DNA from: Myoxocephalus aenaeus
Taxonomy: Eukaryota; Chordata; Actinopteri; Perciformes; Cottidae
DNA length: 64,000 nucleotides
Assembly: GCA_038501785.1 (NCBI GenBank)
Contig: JBAMJR010000154.1
Coordinates: 4,908,001-4,972,000, forward strand
Direction of reading: 5' to 3'
Both the position numbers and the translations under genes were made by a program. Below the pieces are notes generated by a model. The model was not told the origin of the DNA. It saw only the letters and a program-made list of their open reading frames with translations, and did no database searches. Below, one piece after another: positions 51,501-60,935 of this stretch (its first letter is position 1; every line of letters starts with the position of its first letter).

Positions 51501-54104
51501 GTGGTGGCATGCACACACACACACACACACACACACACAGTGCAAATATTTCCTTCCTCTGTGTAATGGGAGCGCTCTGCTCTTTGTGTGACAGATTCCA
51601 GTCTGAACGCGAGTCAGGAGACAGGAACTTTGCCATCGGCTACTACCTGAAAGAAAAAAAGGTTTGAGCTTGGGCATTGCTGACTTGGTTTTCCATCTAT
51701 TTCTGTGCCTACAAAGTTTACAAGTAGTAACTGTAGGGATACAACAAAATTAAAGTAAGAGGTGGAGGAAGTTATTGCCAGAGGCCCAATATTAAAAAGA
51801 ATATCATTGTTTTGTTTCCCTCAACTGATCATAATTGTTTTAGTTTACATTTGCCTCTTTGTAATAAACTGGATTCTAGTAATCCTGTATTAGACTTTGT
51901 ATCTTTCTCCAAAGCAGAGGTTTCATAACAGTAAAACATGTGTCTGTCTCTTTCTGAACTGGTATTTCAACCACATGTACTGTACTTGATGAATGTTTAT
52001 CTTTGTGATCTTCTTCTTTTAAACTCTGTTTTCTCTTGCAGTGTTTCCCAGAGGGGACCGACATGACATCTGTACTGGACTTCTACTTTCAAGTGAGTCT
52101 AGCTGTGATTCATATATATTTTTATCAGTTATCAACTCATTAATTTTTAATGGATACTGTATATTGGTTTCCTGCTTTTTGCTGCTCCTCCTACTCTATT
52201 GATTCAAACCCCGAGGGTCAGAGATCCTCCTGGCTGGATCCAGTTTCTGCTTCTCTACCAAATGTAATCACATATCCCTGTAATTCTGTCAAACTCCCTC
52301 TCTTTTCTTTTCTATGTACAGAAGTGAAAGGAAATGCATCATGATGTGTCTTGATAAGGCGTGGCTCCACCATGATCTCCTTGGCATAGATTCCCCAATA
52401 TTAAATGACTGAATGATGGTTTTGAGAAAATAAAGCAAATCCAAACAGTTTGTTGTGAGGGCTGTAGCATATGATTCACATAGTTTTCACTCAACCATTT
52501 ATTGACCCCTTCAGCCCTAAATGGAAGCTACATTTTAATTTAAGTGTCCTTAACTTTCTTGTCACCTCTACTGCCCCTATACTGTCATTGTCACCTTCCC
52601 ACTTGACTTTCTCTGTTCCTCTCTCCTGTTCCCACACCGCCGTGATTCCAGTCAGGATGCCGTGACATGAGACTTGCTGTGCAGAGTGAAAGAAACTTGT
52701 AACAGAGAAATGATGCAGGTTGTCCTTTTGTGTGAACCTCCAGCTGTGTTCCATTGAGGTGACCTGCGAGAGCGCCAGTGTCATGGCAGCCACCCTGGCT
52801 AACGGCGGCATCTGCCCAATATCGGGTGAGCGCGTGCTGAGCCCCGAGGCGGTGAGGAACACCTTGAGTCTGATGCACTCCTGCGGCATGTACGACTTCT
52901 CTGGACAGTTTGCCTTCCATGTAAGTAAAAGGGCACGGATCACAAGTATAGTATTGTTTTCCAGGGGGAAAGAGTCAAACTAAGTGAAGTGAACACCTAA
53001 ATGATGTTGTATACGCTAGTTACGCCCACTCTCTCTATTGCCCCTCCCAGCTAAACCCTCTTGTCCAAATATGGTCACTTCTTGCTCTTAAAAAAACGAG
53101 ATGGCCAAAATGCCAAATTTGGTACTTCTACTTACATCTACTAAATCTGTCTCTTTGACCAGTACTGAAACAATTTAAAATACTGGTGAAGAGTTTTAGT
53201 CTTGATTTAGGCATGTACGCTTGTATTAAGTGACAAAACACCAGGGCTTCAGCAAAGCATAGCTGTCATATCACATGGTCTTTCTGAGGTGAGGTGGTTG
53301 TGCTCATCAAATGGAACATTTTAACGAGACATTGCTCGGTGGCAGGAACATGTGGAGAAGGAGCAATGTGTGAAAATATTTGTAAGTTTTTCGTGACGAA
53401 ACTGAAGTCCTGAAGTACTCTTCACTGATCATGCCTTTTTGCATATTCTGTTTGAGTTAACGACTTCCACTTTTTAATTGATGGAAAATGAATTATCAGT
53501 AGAAATGCCGACCTTGAGGTCTACATTTTCTCAAAACGTCTTGAGTATAATGTCACAGGCAGAGCAGTGGATAGATTTCTCTAACTGACAAATTATTAAT
53601 GCTGTGCTGGCTTGTCCTGTGCCGACTTTCCTTTTTCAGCATCGTGCCATGCAGTGCCATGTTGCGACTGTAAATACACACAGCTGATCTTCTGTTATGT
53701 AACTGTTCTTCCTGTTGTAGGTCGGTCTGCCAGCCAAGTCTGGCGTAGCGGGGGGGATCCTGCTGGTTGTACCCAACGTGATGGGCATTATGTGCTGGTC
53801 ACCTCCACTAGACAAGCTTGGCAACTCAGTCAGAGGAATACAGTTCTGCACGGTATGTGATGTATTATGATATTGATCAAAATGCACAACATAACAAAGA
53901 AAAGCTGCCATACAAAGATAAATATTTAAAATATATCATTTAAAGATCATATGGTAAGATCATATGGTAAGATCATATGGTAAACTACAGAGTACAAAAC
54001 AAATATACCAGGGCTAATAACAACCCAGCAGCATTTTTTAAGAGTTGAAAATGTATTGTTCAAGATACATCCATCTTGAACAGAGCTGATGATAGCTTGA
54101 CATA

Positions 54105-54190
<86 letters not shown>

Positions 54191-57144
54191 ATATATATAA
54201 TTGTATAATATATATATAATTGATTGATTGTACCCCTCTGACATATGTATCTGCCTTTTCATTCCAGGACCTCGTGGAACTTTTCAACTTCCACAACTAC
54301 GACAACTTGAGGCACTTTACCAAAAAGCACGACCCCCGCAGAGAAGGAGGGGACCAGCGGGTAAGGACAAACGGCATCATGTTGTGAGGAACAAACCATC
54401 CAAAACGGCACCCATTTCCCTCATCAAACACACTGACCAGAACACTATCTCATCAAGAATGCGGGTGACGCTGAGGTTACTGTAGTTCACATCTAACAGC
54501 TGTTCTCGGCTGTTGGCTAACGTGTTGATCTCCATGACTGCACTACACCTTGAGCAAAAACAAAATGATGCAATTTCAGATAAAGAGAAAAACGGGATAA
54601 CCCTGGTCCTCTTTCTTCTTCTATCTTTGGTGGTGCTCTTGTGATTGCTCCAGTAGTTTTCAAGTATAATAACTTACTAGCTCAGGCCCGCCAGGCCTAA
54701 AGTTGACTCCCCACACGGCCTAAGCATCGGGAATATTTTTTTGTATATATTTAAATATTCTTGAATGTACTCTGTTGGAGACATGGACATAATGGTTGGG
54801 AAAAATCACTGTCGACATCTGTTGGTCGAAATGCGAACAGCAGGTCCGAGATCAGTGGTCTTTACTTCCAACTATCACAAGCTAACTGTACCGAGCAACC
54901 TTTGGCCAAAATGTCAGTAACTGATTCATCCAATGGAATCTGTGTTGTAGACAACACAAATGCATATACGATATGGTTAGCATCACCTGACAATAATCAG
55001 AAACATTAAAGAGAGAGCTGGCTAACGTTAACCATCCCGGCTATCATTTAATATCATTAACAGTAGCCATGCACCGATACTGATATCGGTCAAATACTGA
55101 CTCAAACAGCTGGATATGTTATCTGTGACCATTATTTCTATAAATAACAATTCAGTTCATTTCTATGTATTTATTCATTCTATTTTATTTTACAACGTAA
55201 GGGAAGCAATGTTTTAGTCAAACCTGATGTTGCCTTCCACGTAAAAGAAGGATCCCAGTCTCTTCCACACTGTGAGGCATACAGCTTATTAACACTGGTA
55301 TTGGATCGGTACTCGCTGTCAGCCGATAACCAAAGCCCAGAGTCATTGATAACAAAGATTCTCTATTACAATCAAAAACATGTAGAATACTACTGGCTTG
55401 GCACCAATGTGAGTTCAGAGCTGTAACAACGCATCCCTCCTTAATATATTGCTTGCACTGCAACAGAAACTGGGACATATTTTTAATGTTAACGTTTACA
55501 ACTGTGAAATGGTTTTATAGCTTTCTTTTTAAATTTTAAATTCATGTGATTCCGTCCGTGATTCTGTTGTCATAGACACTATAGTGCCCTACCTAAATAC
55601 TGCCATAATTCTGCCGCTGGTCCGTGCCGAGCCCCCGTCAAAAGATATCTTTACAACTCAAAGATGTTTCAACAACAAACCACATGCCACGTAGACACTA
55701 CACACACACATACGCACACTCAGAAGTAGCAAGACTAATTTGTTATTCGTGTCAATTAAAAACAGCAGTTCTCCTTCGGACCCATGGATTACGAGAGCCT
55801 CCAGCAAGAGCTACCTCTGAAAGCCCCTCTTTGGAAAAAGGTGTCCTCCACTGAGTCGCACCAGGACAGCGCCACCACTGTAGTCTATAGGATGGACAAT
55901 GTCACCGAGAGAAATTAAACAAACAAAAAAGGAAGGGAGACCCGCCTGTCCCCCCACACCTCTCGCACCACCTTTCATGTTTACATAAATTATGTAGAAG
56001 AGTATTTATTGCCTGTGAAGCAGTTGGTGTGTGTGCACACACAGGGAAGCTTCTTTTGTTTTTATTTGTGATGGGTAAAAATGGGATGGGTTGCTACTTA
56101 ATTTGGCTACGAATTCCAAATGAACTCTAAAGCCTCCACCTGCTTGTTGTGTGCGTGTGCGTGTGTGTGTAGGACCTGGTGCACAGGTTGTGTTCTTGTT
56201 TAGTATCAGCCCCTTTTTGACAGAATACTATTCAAAAATATAGGCGAAGGGTTGATTTGAAATTCCATTTTATTTTCAACAACAGAAAAGTGTATGCGTG
56301 TGTTTCAGTACAGCCAGCTGTCAGACCAGCAGTCTTAAAATATACATTCAGTTCTACTGATAATTGTTCACTGTAGCTTTCACTGAGGCCTGATACTCTG
56401 TTGATATTACCACATAAATACAGATGCTGATGAAATTCAGTATAGTTTTCTTTCCGGATTATTGCTGGGAAGTTTTTGGTCAAAGGAGAATATTGTTGAC
56501 ATATCCGTTAGCTGTGAATGCCTGGGCTGGAGTGCACCAGTGTTGTGTCTAACATGATGTGGTTTCTCATTGAAGAGAGCCATGCAGGGCTGAAGGGATT
56601 TTAATATTGCAGGTATTTTGCTTTTCCGATTTTAACATGCTAAAGAAAAACCAACCCAAAAAGTAAAGGCTTATCTGAGTCACTTACCTCTGACACAGTC
56701 TAAGAACCAAAGCGCTTCTGATCCTCTTTTGTAGTTGAATTTTAAAGTAGAACATGTTTCCACACAATATACAATCACTATACAGTTTCATTTTGAAATG
56801 CAGTATGCTAGCCTAAAGATGTCTGAAGAAAAATAAATACAGACATTTGTGATCTGAGATTAGGAGGGACCCCCCACCTCCCATTGGAGTCACTTTATAT
56901 GCAAAAAAAGATTTGCAGGAGATTTCTACGGCACATTTATGTGTTCATTGCTTTGATTGACTTTGGCATTCAGCATCATTTGTGCCTCCCGTCATACCTT
57001 TTCTTAAATAGACGTTAAAACACAGCTATTGTGCCCACTTGAACATAACTGACATATTGAACAGAGATATGCAGGAGAAGGAAAATTAAAAGGACTTTAA
57101 CCTGAAGGCATTTGTGCCAGGCATTTAGTTTTTCTGATCATATG

Positions 57145-57179
<35 letters not shown>

Positions 57180-60100
57180 ATGTGTGTCATGTTTATCAAC
57201 GTTAGTATCAGTATGATGTTGGCAGAGGGGCGGTGCGTGTTCATTGCCTCCTGACCAGTCGTCATACCACCTTTAACGTCTCTGCTGTGAGCAGGTGGCT
57301 GCTGGCTCTATCTGGGCTGCACAGCAATATGTCGAAACAGATGCCTTAGTCGAGGAATGAAGTTGCTTCCTACAGAATCTGAGCATTGTAGATTTAAGAT
57401 AAAACAATGTTTGAGATGATTAATGGTTTAAAGCTTTAAGGGGGGAAAGCAGCGGCAGCAGTTTTTTTTTTGGGGGGGGGAGGATCTTAGAACTGCAATA
57501 TCAACTTGAAGTCCACTGATCCAGAAATATGTATCCATATAAACCAAAAAGTGTATTTTGAGTATCAGTATGCCCACACACACAGAAAGTATTCCGTATT
57601 GTTTGTAAGTTTCTCAAAGTCTTACTCTTCTAGTAAGCGTGTACATTATCAAAACGTCTTTCCACATACATAACTACTGTTCCTCTGAATGTACATAGTG
57701 GCAGGTGTATATAGCTTTTAGGTGAGTCATTAATCCTCAACAGCAGACCAGAATGTTTGTTGAAAATACACTTCCGACGTTCCACATTTGTAACACTGTC
57801 TCCTCCAGGAAATAGAAATACTTGCACATGAAAGTCATGCCAGCAGCTGCCTTAGATGTTGTTTTACTACGAGTAGTATTGGGGGTTAATCTGTTTGTTG
57901 TTCAATCATTGTTAAAACTGTAGTGGTGTGTTTGACTAGTGCTCAAAGTGATGGCTGCTGGAGCCAATGACGTCATGTAATAACTTTATGTTTTTCTTTT
58001 TTTCATGTCATGGACTTCTGTTAACATAACTTCTGTTTTAATGTTTCTGCTCATTATTTTGTGGAGGTACAAAGTATTCAAAAGCCTTTGTCATCGGTAA
58101 TGCTCGTCGGAAATGCTTTCTACAGGAAGCAAGAAGTAGAGTTGGTTCTGTTGTCTACTTTGAATGATTTCATCCATGGACCTCATCGCTTTTATGCTAA
58201 AGGTTTTGCGGTGGACTGACCAGGGAGGTACCGATTAGTAATAATAGTTGGACAGTGCTTATGTTTGCTTTTTTTAAAGCTATAATTCTTAACACTTTCA
58301 CCATATGAAAAGCAATTTTTTATACAATTTATGGCTGGCATTTCTTCTGCTATAACCATTAAATGTATTTTACCTCATTAGTTGCCTCTCTATGTAGCAG
58401 GTTGTGTTGTCTGCCATTCCTGCGCTGGATTTTAAAATGTGTACACTTGCACAAAAGATTCTCACTAAAGGAGGCCTGTATGTACTGGGGGATATTAAGA
58501 AGTCAAGCGGCTGGCACATGCACACATTGCATGTCATTTCTGTGCACGTCACATAATGACATCATCCAGAGGAGCGGTGCAGCCGGTCCCAGGCAGAGGA
58601 AATATTTGTGTAGTAGTTACATTGATAAAGAGTTCACTAAAAATGGAAGATGTTCCTGATGTTTCCATCAGTAACCACAGGTGGATTAAGGCGTATAACT
58701 TTAAATGTACAAATCCAGTCTCCCCTGATAGTGTATATAAGTGGGCAAATGCTGCACGAGGAGGGGATTTCCAGAAGAGCTGATGTAATCGTTGTCATTT
58801 CCTTTATGATGATAAAGCATGCTTCCTTTTGGTTCCGTTTATTTTTCCAGTAATTGAGTCATAATACTCAGTTTTACCTCGAATGTGATCGGGTTCCAAG
58901 AGTAGCTCTCATTTCAGTATCTCATCTCGGCCTCGGTTTTCTTTTTTGTCTTTGCTTTTTGGACAAAGAGCCAGTGGTGTGGGTTTGCCTTTCTGGTATG
59001 AGAGTGAAGGGAATCTGTTATTAAACACTGTGCAAGCCTTCTTTATTCTCTTTGCTGCTACAGTACTGGGTCATTGGCACAACAGCTCAAATTCACTGTC
59101 TACATGTCGACAAGACTGGGCCAGAGAACGATTTACCTGAATGCAACCAATCGGAGCTGATTATCCGATCTTTGAATTGGAAGATCAGACAGACGAGCCG
59201 AGGCTTTACATGAGAGCAAATGACGTTGCGCACTTAAAGTTTCTAACTGGCAACCCTTCTATCACTCAAACCTTTTCTGATTATTTTCTGTACAATCAAA
59301 CTCATGACAGGGGGGCTTTTGAATGCAGTTACCCTTTCCATGGAAATCATCAGATGTGTATGGGTCATGTCACGTAGATGTAATGTTTCCTGGTGATCAT
59401 ATTATAATTTTTTTTTCTGTGAATTCTCATTCTCCCTCTTGCATGCATATTTTTGTATGAGTTTTGTATGTTTTTTTTTAATCCCATGTAATTCACATGT
59501 TTGAAATTCATTTGATTACCTTCCACATGTCTTTATTTATGTTGAGTTGTGTCTTGGACATGAATTTTGCTTGTGACATTGAATTTGCATATACATTTGT
59601 AAACTATCGCTCCCATTGCAACGTGGTGACCTTGGAATTGTTAGGTTCTCTAATGTTTTGGTTCGGCTGTAGCTCGGGGGGATGAGTGGTCGTCCCGCAA
59701 CCACAAGGTAGCCGGTTCGATCCCCAGTCCCCCCATAGCTCACATGTCGAAGTGTCCCTGAGCAAGACACTGAACCCTAAAATTGCTCCCCGGGCGCCGC
59801 TCAGGGCAGCCCACTGCTCCTTAAGATATTAAGGATGGGTTAAATGCAGAGGACAAATGTCATGTATGTACTATGACAATAAAAAACGATTTTCATATTT
59901 ATGAATACGCAGTTCATCAAGTGGATCTTGTGATTCATTCTCGGAAAAATATTCTGAAATTGCAAATTTTAAAATGGACAAAACGTCTGGAAAGTTGTTA
60001 CATGGGTTGTGAAATCCCCAAAAAGTAAATATCTCCAAACATAGAGTAGACGAAGCCAGGCAGTTCCAAGCTCATGACCGTCAAACTGTTCTATGTTTTG

Positions 60101-60841
60101 ATTTCTTTTCTCAGTCCACATGCTTGTAACTCTGTATGTAAAGTCTCCATCAGTCCTGTCCGCTTCTAGAAGACGGCGCTGAGACGTGAACTTGTCTGTC
60201 TTCACCTTTCTGACAAATGCATCTGTGTCTTTGGCTGTGTTGGAGTTGCAGACGTGACAGGGAAAGTGGGTGTTAAGATTTTTAGCCTTGGTGTCCCTTG
60301 TATAAAATTAAATAAAGTACTATTATATATCATCTAATTTGTCTGCGCCTGTAACCGTTCTTTAACAACAACCATCTATGCAGCATCAGCAGGGTTTTAT
60401 TGTTTGAGTTAGTTGTTCACTGCTACTCTTAAATACATGAAAGATAAAGAACTGTAGGACATGTAAGTGTGTTATGCTCTAAACCTCACACCCACGAGGT
60501 GACTAAATTTCTACTTTGCTCTTCATGTTGCATAACACAGCCATCCATCACTGACGTGTCGGACTATTCCAGTTTTACATACATTTTCCGTTTTGACAAA
60601 CTGATGTCAACGTGTTTTCTCACTGGCGACTCAGCTCTGTTATTACTGGGAGGTAGGCTTTGCTGCATCTGAGTTTGGTTGAACGTGTCTAAAAATATTA
60701 ATTTTTACTTACATTTTTACATATACATGTATTGCATTATCACATGTATAGCCCAAACTATTTGCAATACTTGTATTTATTATTTTTAAATGATTTAAAT
60801 CTTTCTGACTTAGGTGTTTGGTCATGTCATATATATCATAT

Positions 60842-60935
<94 letters not shown>

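Noticed and set aside
52491..52943. A 150-codon minus-strand open frame across GLS exon 12.
   Set aside because: It is antisense to a conserved coding exon and matches no known family.
59661..59735. Possible functional tRNA gene, because of the A-box and B-box motifs.
   Set aside because: The cloverleaf is not complete and the sequence runs into a typical SINE body and A-rich tail.
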